Origin: Lepiota brunneoincarnata
Taxonomy: Eukaryota; Basidiomycota; Agaricomycetes; Agaricales; Agaricaceae
Direction: 5' to 3'
Length of the DNA: 64,000 nucleotides
Assembly (NCBI GenBank): GCA_023014365.1
Contig: JAEBUN010000038.1
Coordinates: forward strand, 124,001 to 188,000
Shown: one piece after another, positions 1-10,926 of the stretch
Layout of the letters: every line of letters begins with the position of its first letter
How positions within the stretch are numbered: the first letter of the stretch is position 1
Translations under genes and position numbers: made by a program
Notes under the pieces: model-generated
Told to the model about the DNA's origin: nothing
The model's input: only the letters and a program-made list of their open reading frames with translations
Database searches by the model: none

Positions 1-158
1 TTATGGAGTGTAGCCTTTCAAGTCAGCAGGACTTTCTTCCCTACCTTTGTTGGTAGTTATACTGTGTATTAGTTGCCTTGTACGTAGCTAGTGCATGTGG
101 ACTGCATTTGAGCACAGCATTATAAATTGTTGATTTCAAAAAAAGAAAGAAAAAAAAA
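1..158 (+). mobile_element. LINE-B 3' UTR and poly(A) tail (truncated by window start)
   Basis: This is the 3' end of a Tad1-like LINE of family B. It matches the 3' terminus of LINE B2 at about 42178-42334, including the shared tail TATAAATTGTTGATTTC followed by an A-rich tract. The body of the element lies outside the window. Confidence 0.85.
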
Positions 159-445
159 AAATGAAAGGAATAAGCTGTGGACAGCTGTGAGAGACTGGAG
201 TGGAGATAGAACTAACTACTCACCTGTGGACAGCTGTGAGAGACTAGAAGTCCCAAAAGTGTCCATAGGTGCAAGTCCATGTCTAGATCACATGACTAGC
301 TACCAAAAGCATCCAGGCCTATCTGCAAGTCCACAAACACAACAACAAACAAGTGGGACTGTTCAGAGCACAATGAGACAAGTGCACACTGCTTACCACA
401 GGAGTGCACATAGCACATCCTGGCATGTCACAGGGCATTCCTAAC
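159..445 (-). repeat. Copia LTR fragment (truncated)
   Basis: About 287 bp match the copia LTRs at 49497-49865 and 54224-54591, ending in the same CTCCTAACA-like terminus. The other LTR end (about 80 bp) is missing and is replaced by the poly(A) of the preceding LINE-B tail. Strand is assigned from the intact copia element, whose genes run on the minus strand. Confidence 0.85.
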
Positions 446-1272
446 ATGGGCCCCATACTTGCCCTATATGTAAGTGCGGCCTCCCAGTGGGTTGGGACAT
501 CCCTCTGCTGCCGTTGCTGGTGGTGGGGGCACCTGACTAATGTCTGCAGGGCAAGATTCCCAACCTGCCCCATCTGCTCCTGAGCCTCACAGTGAGGAGA
601 ATCATAGGTCGATGGCAGGGGTGCTGCAAGGCCTGCCCCAACATGAGCCCACCAGTCGCTGGCACTGCTGAGGGCACTCTGTGCCCTCACCAGCCCCATT
701 GTAGGAACTGTAGTGGTCCCCATGCTGCCCACGACAAGAAGTGTCTGTTCTGGTGCAAACATTTTGAGGATGGTTGGGCCAAGAAACATTATCAGGAGGT
801 ACACAGTTCCCCTACCGCCCCCAAGGTCTCACTAACTCAGTCTAGGAGTAATGCCTAGGTTCCTTAATGAGTTACATATATGCTCTCAGAATGTAAACTG
901 TAATTACATTCTGCTGGACTCCTACCTCGAATTGTATAAAAGCGATTTTGATGTCTTTTTCATGCAAGAACCACCCTGGTGAAACTTAAGGAAGACTCCC
1001 TCTACTGTCTCTAGGGATGGTGAGGGTGTTGTTGGCGTGCCGCTCCACCCTGGAGTGGATGTGCATCTGGAATCTGTAGCTGGGTGATCTGTCCCCACAA
1101 GTGTTGGCTTACATCCACTCAAGACTGAAACTCTTGCGACTGTCCCTCCATAGGGACCTGGTCAATCACTGCAACATTATGGTTGTGTCCATGTGGCAAG
1201 GGGGGCACACCTATAATCTCATGAATGTCTACTCTTCTGGAAATTGGGATGGATCTGGGGCTTGACTTAGGC
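446..1272 (+). pseudogene. Decayed LINE remnant: ORF1 zinc-knuckle end and ORF2 endonuclease start
   Basis: A CX2CX4HX4C zinc knuckle can be read near 503-548, and a second one (CRNC...H...C) lies in the open stretch 592-858. This matches the C-terminal third of the ORF1 encoded by LINE A5. From about 868 the sequence reads like the start of ORF2 (CSQN, ILLDS, QEPPW). It has many stops and frame changes and is cut off by the poly(T) of LINE A1. It is more diverged than the other copies, so it probably belongs to family B or to an older relative. Confidence 0.7.
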
Positions 1273-1670
1273 GCTTTTTTTTTTTTTTTTTTTTTTTAAT
1301 CTCCAATTTATAACATAAGCCATGTAAGGGAGGCCGTGTGCAGCTACTAACTACAGTACAACCAACTGAGCCATACACTACAAGGGTATCTGTACATACA
1401 ATATGTGACCATGGATGTGGGCATGCATTTTCCCATGCCCAGGATGAAGCCTACCCCAAACAAATGCAGGCAGGAGGACAGCTGCTGCCCAGTGTGCACA
1501 GCAGTGAGAGCCAAACTGAGGCGAGGTCCCCCCCCTTATTGGGGGTTAGGGGTCAATTCCTGTGTAAATCCCTACATGCCACCCTAAGATGGCAGGGGAA
1601 TAACCAACTGCCCTGGCCTGGTCCCAACCAGGTGCCAGGCAAAGCTACTAGCTGATACCCCCTGGCCCTC

Positions 1671-3166
1671 TCAGGTGAATGCGAATGCTGTAGGCAATGC
1701 CTCGAGGAAAGCAATGAGGGCCTCGACCATGGCTGGGACCCCTGCCATGGAGTGCCTAGGGCAGCTCTGGAACATATGCTCATGAGTCTCCTCCCGAAAC
1801 CTGTAGCGACAGGAGTAATCCTCCTGTGGGAAAAAACACCTCCAATAGCTCCCTATTGGCGCATGATTAAGAATAGCATGCATCATCCAGGCTATTACTG
1901 ACACTGAGTGAGTGTGTGGGATCCAGGCCCCACCATGGAGATACTGTGGGCTGCAGGGGATGATTGTTGTCCCTGGTGAGCTGTAGGAAACCATGCCCAT
2001 GGTGGTCGGGATCCTGGAACAAGTCGATCCAGTGATCCTGACAGTAACGTACTTCCTCCTTCCACAGGTAGTCAAGCGAGGCCCTGGGGATGCACCCCTA
2101 CCCCAACAGGAGGTAACGATCATGCGAAGTTGTGCACCTGAGTATGGAAAGGCCACTTCACACGTGAAGGGACCTCCCAGAAATGGACTGAGCAGGCCAG
2201 ACCCCTGGCGAACCACTTGGCAAGAAGGTGACAAACTGCCAGAGACTGGCCCTGGGTGGAATGCACTGAAGGGTCCACCGCCCACCTGGCTGAGGCCATT
2301 GAGTCAGGGTGAACAAAACAAGACTAGCAGCATCCTTGACAGAAACTGCCTTGGCTACTGCCAGCCAAATGGCGAAGAGCTTGGCCTCAGGAGCCATAAC
2401 CCTCCCCCCAGGGAGCTGGACCGTAGTGGATGCAGTCCAGGCCCCAGAACACTTGGGTGGCTGCAACCACCTGGTGGACCTGGCAGGGTGGCAGACTTGC
2501 ATCCATCACCGCCACCAGAGCTCCCACATTGGCCTGCACCCAGGCAAGAACCCAGTTCAAGAGCCGCGACATGGGCCAGAAGGGCATCATCCACCCCCTG
2601 GTCATATGAGTGGAAGTGGACCTTATCCAGGTGCACATCCAAGAGATGGCACCCTGGCCAGGCCTCTGGTGCAACAGCGTCAAAAGGCCCAGTAAGAGCA
2701 GCAAGATGCTGGTTAGTGTCGACAATGGGCCCCTTCACCTTGACCAACTCTTGGGGAGGGAGCCTCACTATGGACTGGACATGAGACTGGAGATCACCGC
2801 TGTACCCCCAACCAAGGAGAGCACAAATGGGATGACCTGGAGCAAGCATGCCATACCATAACTCAGCATGGTCATGGAGCTTCCAGAGATGAAGATGAAT
2901 GGGGATCAGGCCCACAATAGCCCCAACCCCCCCATCAGGTGATGTCCTAAAGGCACCGGTAATCCAGAGTGCAGCCCGATGCTGCATCTGGCAGAGGTGG
3001 TCCAAAGCGCCCTTACACCTGGCACCCCAGTAGTACCACAAGCGAAAGCTGTACATGGCTATAGGAACCATGCACGACCAATAAAGCAGGCACTTCTGAT
3101 CAGGCAGAAGCCCCTGGATGGAATTACCAAGCATCCCCATGGCCTTAACCGTGGAAATAGCCTTGG
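1671..3166 (-). pseudogene. LINE A1 ORF2 3' part: RT thumb, RNase H, C-terminal zinc motif
   Basis: Read on the minus strand, this encodes the end of the reverse transcriptase (LPDQKCLLYWS, WITGAFRTSP), an RNase H region and a C-terminal Cys/His motif (CPRHSM). It matches the intact copies A2 and A5. Frameshifts around 2350-2700 and near 2000 split it into open stretches 2355-3182, 2158-2502 and 1671-2285. It is a dead copy. Confidence 0.8.
3162..3166. repeat. Left target-site duplication of gypsy1 (CTTGG)
   Basis: CTTGG directly precedes the 5' LTR and recurs at 11314-11318 directly after the 3' LTR. Removing gypsy1 and one repeat restores a continuous LINE sequence, as seen in the other LINE-A copies. 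Confidence 0.95.
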
Positions 3167-3553
3167 TGTTATCAGAAACCACATCAGAAGGACGGTTACT
3201 TTTAGCTCACATTCACATGTCACTATGAAACTATCAGTAGTGAACATCAGAAGGACTATTCTTAGTATACGCCTCATGTTTTCTTATCTCTGACTCATAG
3301 TTACCCTGGTCTGGACTATTATAGTAGGAGTACAGCCACACTTAGGAGTATATAAGGATACAGTACAATACCTTGTATCCTTATCTTAGTGTTATACAGT
3401 TCTTGCCTCCTATACCTCTTTGCCCTTAAAACCGGCTGGACTATAGTGCTCCGTCGTCTCTAAGTCACGCCTAGTAGGACAAGACCAAGTCTGTATAGAC
3501 ATCTTGCCTCAAACGCCGTGCTACTCAAGAGCGAACCCCTAACCCGGGTAACA
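3167..3553 (+). repeat. gypsy1 5' LTR
   Basis: 387 bp, starting TGTTATCAG and ending CCCGGGTAACA. It holds a TATA box at 3349-3357 and the inferred RNA start at about 3382. Compared with the 3' LTR it differs at 3194, 3307, 3453, 3455, 3511 and 3532; all are transitions at CpG/TpG/CpA. Confidence 0.97.
3349..3357 (+). promoter_or_regulatory. TATA box of gypsy1 LTR promoter
   Basis: TATATAAGG lies about 33 nt upstream of TATCTTAGTGTT at 3382-3393. That 12-mer is the reverse complement of the primer site at 3555-3566, which independently marks the expected 5' end of the genomic RNA. The spacing suits RNA polymerase II initiation. Confidence 0.75.
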
Positions 3554-3554
3554 A

Positions 3555-3566
3555 AACACTAAGATA
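3555..3566 (+). other. gypsy1 primer-binding site, self-priming type
   Basis: AACACTAAGATA begins one nucleotide after the 5' LTR. It is perfectly complementary to TATCTTAGTGTT at 3382-3393, about 30 nt downstream of the TATA box. This is the arrangement known from Tf1 and sushi-group elements, where the first nucleotides of the element's own RNA fold back to prime reverse transcription. I recognise no tRNA 3'-end complement here. Self-priming is inferred from the sequence. Confidence 0.75.
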
Positions 3567-3924
3567 CTCTGCTGCTTATCTCTTGCTCGCCCTCTACTCT
3601 GCTCTGCTCTGCCGACGTACTGAACGCGTCGAGGTACCCTGGTCGTCCAAAACGACATGCGAAAGAAAACCGCCTCTCTGTGTAGCCATCGCTACGTCCC
3701 TCAACCTCTCCCCGCCAGAAGATCTGGCTTACCTACTCATTTTCGTTTTCACCTCTACCACCACCCTCATCGCCTATCAAATCATCACCCTAGAACTCAA
3801 ACGTATCACGTGCCCCTGTCACTGTTGCGTCGTCAGATTGTGGAACCTATATTCAGGAATATCCATAATCGCCACCCAATTCTTCATACTTCTAGCAATA
3901 ATCGATCGCTCGACAAATATCACC

Positions 3925-5724
3925 ATGCCTCCAAAGAAATTCTCGGCCCGAGAATCCCCATCACCTCCTCCCAAATCGAGAAGCAGAATCTCAGGATCAG
4001 GAACCCAAAACCTGGATCCCAGAAGAAACCCTATCCCCACTCAGACACCATCCCCATTCTATCCTCCATCTCCATTCGACTCACCCACTCCAAGTACATC
4101 AACACGTACAAGAACAAGCTTTGCTGACGAACTAGCAGAACGACAAAGACTACAACACGAAAGAGAATTAAAAGAACACTACGAACAAGAAGAAAGAAGA
4201 CGCAAACAAGCCAAAGAATACCGTGCTAAAGTAGACCCATTAAACGACTACAAACTCCAAAGACTTAAAAACACCCTCAAACAACCAAGAGGACTTTCCA
4301 CGTCAGAAGAGAACTTACTCACACGCCACGAATACGCCGTAAATCAGGGAAGAACTCCCCCAGCAGATAACGACTCCGACATCTATATAACAGACAACAA
4401 CCAATCAGATCCCGATCCACAGCCACCCGCATTACCCACACCAACCGTACCCTTAGCCCTACCAGCTCCACCGTTGCGACCAACACAACCCCCATCACCA
4501 CCATCGCCGCCGCCACCCGGACAATTACAAATAATGGCCGCTGCAGCTACCCCAAAGGAGTTAGGACTCCTCAAACCCATCGCCTTCGATGGAACTAGAA
4601 GACTGTTTGAAGATTGGATCTTCCAATGTGAAGTTTACGTGCTCGCCAATGCAACCACTTACAACACCGACCTCGCTAGGACCCTATTTGTCCTTTTGAC
4701 GATGCAATCAGGAGATGCCCAAGCCTGGGCTAGACAATACCTCCACGAGAGAAACGCCCAAACTCCACAAGGACAACCCATAGTCATGGAATCATGGGAC
4801 AACTTCACCGCTCGACTTAGAGCCGACTTCACCCCAGCAGACGAACATGCGTACGCGCATACCAGACTTCAAACCCTGCATCAAGCAGGCAAACCAATGA
4901 CCGAGTTCAACGCTCAGTTCAAAGAACTCGTCCGACAATCTGGATTAAACGAAGATCGCACCCTAATCAATCTATACCACAAGGCAATCGATTGCCGCAT
5001 TGCCATGAAGATCAACAAATCGGAAAACCCTCCGACGACTATCACCGCTTGGTACACCCGAGCAAACAAACTCGACGACAATTTCCGCCAAATCAACGCC
5101 CTCTACGGCACCTCCAGAAACACATTTCCCCAAAGAAACCAATACCAACCCAACCGCGGACCAAGTCGTCCAAACAATAACGTGCCCTACGCACAGTTCT
5201 ACCAAAGGAGCAATGCTCCATGATTCACCCCACATGACCCACACGCCATGGAAGTAGATCACGTCACAATAGAAGAAGGATTCGAAGATCCTTATCCCGA
5301 AATTCCACAACCGGAATATACCGAAGAAAACTCCATACAAGAACAGTTGGAGTTAGATGCCGTTGTCACCGGACAACAAATGAAAGCATACCAAAACCAG
5401 GAATGCTTCTGATGTGGAGCCAAAGATCATTGGGTCAGCAAATGCCCTCAACCACCACCAGCCAGACGCTTCCCAGGAATGCGCACCAATCCCCCTCGCC
5501 CTGCGAGAAACCCCAACTGTCCCTTCCCTGGACAACAAAACACTCGTCCCGGATTTCCAAACTGAAACGCCCAACAATCACCGCAATGCAAGTACTCCCT
5601 TGCCGTCGCAGAAGTCGCATCTCAGATGCGCCAAATGGTCGATGACCTCGATCCAGAGCTCCAACAAGAACTCCACTCTGCACTAGCCGAGGACCCAGAG
5701 ATGCGTCCATTCCAGGATTTTTAA
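3925..5724 (+). pseudogene. gag: gypsy1 gag (capsid/nucleocapsid), three nonsense mutations
   Basis: Structural Gag polyprotein of about 600 codons. The start is placed at the ATG at 3925 (ACCATGCC context, product begins MPPKKFSAR); the frame is open further upstream to 3583. In order: a Pro/Ser-rich N-terminus, a Glu/Arg-rich helical stretch, a retrotransposon Gag core (about 4555-5050; LFEDWIFQCE, FNAQFKELVRQ) and one zinc knuckle at about 5404-5445 (C-F-stop-CGAKDHWVSKC). TGA codons at 5221, 5410 and 5563 interrupt it; Arg (CGA) would fit at each. The natural stop TAA at 5722 overlaps a T5A5 slip sequence leading into pol in the -1 frame. Confidence 0.85.
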
Positions 5725-5729
5725 AAAGG
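5716..5729 (+). promoter_or_regulatory. Candidate -1 ribosomal frameshift site between gag and pol
   Basis: At GATTTTTAAAAAGG the gag frame reads GAT TTT TAA, and the -1 frame reads TTT TTA AAA AGG and runs into protease. Slipping of Phe-tRNA from TTT to the preceding TTT at the gag stop would join Gag to Pol. Pol lies one base back from gag throughout. No downstream structure was computed. Confidence 0.55.
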
Positions 5730-8700
5730 AATGCTGTCGACAGATGTGCCCCTGCATATTCCAGAACTCAGAAAGACATTTTGTACTCTCACTCCCAGAA
5801 GGACATTTTCTCGATAAACTCTGTACAATTACGACTATCTCCGAATAAATGATCCCTTTTCTTACCCATCGAGATCTGGAGTGAACGGACATCAAAACCT
5901 GTGGCCATCACTGCCCTGATAGATTCAGGAGCCCAAGGGAACTTCATCTCCCACAAAATCGTTGAACGACATGGTTATCAAACCAAACGGCTGGACCAAC
6001 CAATTCCACTCAGTAACGTTGACGGAACTGATAATCAACATGGCAAGATCCATGAATACATCAAAATCAGAACCATTATTGATGGAAGAGATTGCACGCT
6101 AGAAGCGTACGTCACAAACACTGGTGAGAAAGACCTCATCATCGGATTTCCCTGGTTGGAACAATACAACCCCGACATCAACTGGAAGACCAAGACATTC
6201 TCTTAGAAACCCCAAATCGACCACCAAGACTTTTCCAAACTCCTCAGAACCCTACGACGACCTGTCGAGCTTAACTCCATCGCCATGGACATAATGGTTG
6301 GAAAAACCTCCCAACCCGAGAAAAACCCCGAAGAATACGTCAATTTATCAAACATTGACCTTGACACCTTCTCTTTGGAAAGAGAAATGAACCCGATGCT
6401 TCTAACCCCATTAGAAGTAAACGCCAAAGCGACACATGCCACAATGCTCCACAATGAGCAACATAACCCAACAAAATCGGCAAACCAAAAAGGAAAACAA
6501 CCAGAATCAAACAAGGAACCACCCGAGATCCCTCGGAGATTTGCCCGATGGGCTAAAATATTCAACAAGAAAGCCTCCGAACGATTCCCACCATCAAGAA
6601 CGTTTGATCATGAAATCGAACTAAAACCGACATTCGAAGCAAAATCGATGAAACCCTATCAAGTGGCACCTGCCGAAGAAAAAGCGCTGAAGGAATTCAT
6701 AGACGAAAACCTCCGAAAAGGCTACATCCGCCCCTCAAAATCCCCTATGGCATTGCCCTTCTTCTTTGTTGCCAAGAAAGGAGGAGACCTCCGACCCTGC
6801 CAAGACTATCATTATCTAAACGATGATACCGTCAAAAACGCCTACCCAATCCCCATGATTTCCTCTATCATGGATAAACTCAAAGGAGCTAAGTATTTCA
6901 CTAAGCTCGACGTCCGCCTAGGATACAATAACGTCAGAATCAAAGATGGTGATCAATGGAAAGCAGCATTCAAGACTCCCATGGGTCTTTTCGAACCGAC
7001 TGTTATGTTTTTCGGACTTTGCAACAGTCCCGCGACGTTCCAACACATGATGGACACGTTATTCTCCGAAATAATGGAGAAAGGAGGAATCATCATCTAC
7101 ATGGATGATATCCTAATCTATGGTAAAACCCAAGAAGAAAACGACCTTTACCTCAAAACGGAGAAGTGCGAGTTCAACAAACAACGACTCGAATACCTCG
7201 GCATGATCATCACGCCAGACGAGATCAAAATGGATCCTGGAAAACTCAAAGGAATAGAAGACTGGCCAACACCAAAAACAGTCTGACACATTCGGAAATT
7301 CATCGGATTTTGTAACTTCTACCGGAAGTTCATCCGCAACTACTCCCACCACACCAAACCCCTGAACCAACTCCTTTCCAAATCAAACAAATTCGAATGG
7401 AAAGAAGAACAACAAAAAGCGTTCGAAACGCTCAAGAACAAATTCTTAAAGGAACCGGTACTCCTCATGCCTGACTCCACAAAACCCTTCGAAATAGAAG
7501 CCGATGCTTCTAAATTCGCATCAGGAGCTGTCTTGTATCAATACGACATCAACGGAATACGGAAACCCATATCATTCTATTCAAAGACGTTCGGACCAGC
7601 GGAACGCAATTACAACATCTATGACAGGGAACTCCTCGCTATTATCCGAGCCCTTGAAGAATGGCGCCACTACCTCCTTGGCAGTCCCCACACCGTCCGT
7701 ATCAGAACGGACCACCAAAACCTCACATACTGGCGTAAACCCCAGAAAATCAACCGCCGACAAGCACGATGGGTCCAGACCCTCGCTGACTACAACTTCA
7801 AACTAGAACACGTCCCAGGATCAAAAATCCCGGCACCAGACGCCTTATCAAGACATCCAGACCACATCCCCAATGAGGACAACGATAACGAAGACGTTAC
7901 CATGCTTCCAAACAAACTCTTCATCACCACCACTGACATAGGAGATCAAAACCTGATCACAGTACTCCCAGAATGCCTTTTTATCGCCACCGTCGATATG
8001 GAACTCCAAGAAAGAATCACAGAATCACCGAAATATGACGCTAGAACCACCGAAGTGTTCAAACTCCTAAAAGAAGCCCACCCTAACGCCGCCGATAAAG
8101 ACTTCGGAACAGTTCCAACCCCGAGCGGTTCACTCCTCATGTTCCAAGAACATGTCATCATTCCAGAGGACCTCCAACTCAGACGCGATGTCATCACAAG
8201 ATACCACGACCACCCTACACGTGGCCACCCTGGAGAACAGGAAACATACTGCCTCGCCAAGAAAGAAGTATATTGGCCAGGAATGTCGATGTTCATAAAG
8301 AACTATGTCAAAGGCTGTCCAGAATGTCAGCAACACAAAATCATACGCAGACCAGATCACGCACCAGCTCAACCGATTCCACCATCATCTTCCAAACGCC
8401 CATTTTCACAAATCTCATGGGATCTTATCACCGGTCTACCACCTAGCACCGGCCATAATGCGATATTGTCCGTGGTGGACCACGGCCTTACGAAGGGGGT
8501 AATTTTCATCCCAACATCAGATCGATCAAACGCCGACGACATCAGACGACTATTAATAGAAAAAGTCTTCACCAGATTTGGACTACCCAACAAAATCATA
8601 TCAGATCGAGACCCCAGATTCGCCGCCAACTCCCTCTGACAACTAGCCAAACGTCTAAATATCCAACAAGCATTCTCAACCGCATACCATCCCCAGACAG

Positions 8701-9518
8701 ATGGTTCCACCGAACGATACAATCAAGAAATCGAAACCTACCTCGCCATATACTGCACCAGAAACCCCCTTGACTGGTCAGAAACCCTCCCTGTCGCCGA
8801 GTTCGCACACAACTCCAAAATACATGCCTCGAGGCAGAAATCCCCATTCGAACTAATCATGGGATACAACCCTCCACCGATACCCACGGTAATGGAAACA
8901 TCAAACTTTCCATCAGTAGACGAACGCATCAGACTCCTTGATGATGCCAGAAAAGAAGCACACGCGGCACATCAACTCTCCGCCAATATTATGAAACAAA
9001 GAACCAGAAGAACTGTCAAACCCCTTGAAACACGTCAAAAAGTATGGCTAGAAGCCAAGAACCTCAAACTTCCCTTCATTTCCAACAAAATATCCCCAAA
9101 ACGATTAGGACCCTTCCTTATCACAGAAGTCCTATCACTGCTCACCTACAAACTAAAACTTCCAATCAAATGGAAGATACATCCAATATTCCACAGAAAC
9201 CTTCTAACTCCATACACCGAAACAGAAGCATACGGATCTCATCCGACCCCACCACCACCAGACATCATCAATGAAGAAGAAGAATACGAAATAAAAGCCA
9301 TTCTAAATCACCGACAACACCGCGGAAAACTCCAATACTACGTCAAATGGAAAGGATACTCCCACATGGAGAACGAATGGATCACCGACGAAACACTTCA
9401 TGAAAACGCCAAAGAATACTTGACCGAGTATAAAGAAGCTCATGGAATTCTCCAGAAAGAACAAGAACCCACCAGAACCAACCAAAGACAACTTCGCTCC
9501 CACACCAAACGTACTTAA
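5718..9518 (+). pseudogene. pol: gypsy1 pol: protease, RT, RNase H, integrase, chromodomain
   Basis: A single -1-frame polyprotein in usual Ty3/gypsy order. Aspartic protease has LIDSGAQGN (about 5909-5936). Reverse transcriptase has YMDDI at about 7098-7112. RNase H has EADAS, YDRELLAI and RTDHQNL. Integrase has an HHCC zinc region ending CPEC (about 8316-8327) and catalytic SWDLI, SDRDP and STERYN. A chromodomain occupies about 9283-9420 (YYVKWKGYS, NEWI). Nonsense codons lie at 5850 (TGA), 6204 (TAG), 7284 (TGA) and 8637 (TGA), all explained by C-to-T. RT also seems to lack about 17 residues between the YMDD loop and [10 protein letters not shown] compared with gypsy2. The chromodomain suggests targeting to marked chromatin. 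Confidence 0.92.
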
Positions 9519-9520
9519 AG

Positions 9521-10645
9521 ATGCCCATGAACCTTGACCTCACTCGCCCCCAAACTACTCCCCCCTTTTCAACAACACCTTCACCAACCTCCTCATCATC
9601 CTCCATCGTCATCATAAACAATGCAAGCGTCGAACATACTACACTTCAAACAACTCCCGTTCTGGCCCCGTCTCCCTACACCCCCTCTCACACCTTCGCT
9701 GCAACATACGCCTCCCCCAGGGACGAGACCCCTGACCCCAATGACACCCCAGAACCAACAGCCGCCCCAGCCGCCTCCCTTAGATACCATACAGCTGGAG
9801 TACGATCATATGGACCAGATCACCCTTCTGACGGAGATCTGCGCGAGGCTGCCACCGACGGAGCCTTTACGACTAAATTGGAACACACTCCAATTTCAGA
9901 ATACGACCGACAACTCTGGTATGACTATACCCACCACGTACAACAGACTAAGGCTCTCGCTACTGCGTACAATACGCAACGTGCCTGGGCAGAATCACTC
10001 GAGTGACTTCTCCGCTCAAGATCAGGCCTCATGTCCGAGGTGTCGAAGAACCTACCCAAACGAAATGAGGTACATACCTCGCAGCCCCCCACCGCAACCA
10101 TCCCCACCACTACCACGACGACCACTGCCGCTATCATCACCACCGTCCCCAGTAAGGGAAGAAAGCCCACCAGTATCAGAAATCCCTTCAGACTTCTCAC
10201 CCCCACCAAGGACACCACCCACACCGTCGCCAGTAACAACGTCCCGATTCAGAACTCCCCCAATCCCATTCACCCACGAACCAACCCCTGAACCACCGAC
10301 AGATCAGTCTGCATCCAATGTAGACACACAGGACATTGGGCCATGGATTGCCCCCAATTTGCCTGCCTCGGATGCAAGCAATATGCCCCAGGACACTACT
10401 CATACGACTGCATCAAATACAGATGCCCCCACTGCGCCATCTTCCAACCGCGCCATAAACGGACCGAATGCCCAAGTCGAAAGACTCGACACGCCCCCTA
10501 CTCCAGAAATCCTACAACCCGTCCCTCGACCATTCCCACAACTCATCATCGATACATTGATCTCACCCACGACGATTATTACGAGGAGTGCTACGATGAC
10601 GTGGCCGAATCAAACATCACAGGAGAACCATGCGGTTCCTTCTGA
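9521..10645 (+). pseudogene. gypsy1 ORF3: extra triple-zinc-knuckle protein downstream of pol
   Basis: An additional sense ORF whose ATG lies two bases after the pol TAA (TAAAGATG), which would allow termination-reinitiation. It spans 374 codons with two TGA codons (10004, 10289), each in a context where CGA (Arg) fits. The product has a Thr/Pro/Ser-rich N-terminus, a probably helical middle (YDRQLWYDYTHHVQQ, about 9900-9950), then three knuckles: CIQCRHTGHWAMDC (CX2CX4HX4C), CLGCKQYAPGHYSYDC and CPHCAIFQPRHKRTEC (both CX2CX6HX4C). It ends with an acidic tail (THDDYYEECYDD). Nucleic-acid binding is inferred from the knuckles. It occupies the env position but shows no signal peptide or membrane segment. 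Confidence 0.7.
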
Positions 10646-10889
10646 AGCAAACCAAATCACCCCACCAGAAGAAAGAATTGAAAGTCCCCATTTCAGACGT
10701 CTTCTATACAACATCTTTTACCCAGGACAACCCCCATCCCCAGAAACTGCCACCATACTCGATCTTCACAGAACTCCCACTCCTACCTTCTCCCCCGTCA
10801 TTCCCCCCAGGCCAGACTCCACCGACCTAACACAGATCGACTATTACAAACCAAACTATCTAGCCGAGTACCCGGAAGAAGGAAACTAA
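9621..10889 (+). other. Long overlapping ORF in an alternative frame (422 aa)
   Basis: A 423-codon frame is open without a stop through and beyond ORF3. The product is Pro/Thr/Ser-rich with no recognisable domain apart from one CPRC pair. The local DNA is C-rich and poor in stop-forming triplets, so it may be fortuitous. It survived the C-to-T decay that put two stops in ORF3. Dual coding is possible but unproven. Confidence 0.3.
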
Positions 10890-10926
10890 CGAGTTGTATG
10901 GAAAACAACTCTAGAAACGGACCTAA
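10646..10926 (+). other. gypsy1 3' untranslated segment before the 3' LTR
   Basis: Between ORF3 and the 3' LTR I see no second recognised gene (the alternative-frame ORF ends at 10889). A clear polypurine tract is not evident; the bases before the LTR (CTAGAAACGGACCTAA) are only weakly purine-rich. Confidence 0.5.

Larger units (their letters stand above)
1273..3166 (-). mobile_element. LINE A1, 3' half (interrupted by gypsy1)
   Basis: This is a Tad1-like LINE on the minus strand. Its poly(A) appears as a T run at about 1276-1297, followed by the family-A tail (reverse complement of TATAAATTGGAGATT). It carries the end of ORF2: RNase H and the C-terminal Cys/His motif. The element is split by gypsy1 and resumes at 11314. 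The last five bases (3162-3166, CTTGG) are the target-site duplication of gypsy1. Confidence 0.9.

Noticed and set aside
2158..2784. Plus- and minus-strand ORFs over LINE regions as separate genes (e.g. 1993-2784)
   Set aside because: They are shadow frames of ORF2 in GC-rich LINE DNA and lack any motif.
9521..10645. ORF3 of gypsy1 as an envelope gene
   Set aside because: There is no signal peptide or membrane segment; the motifs are zinc knuckles.
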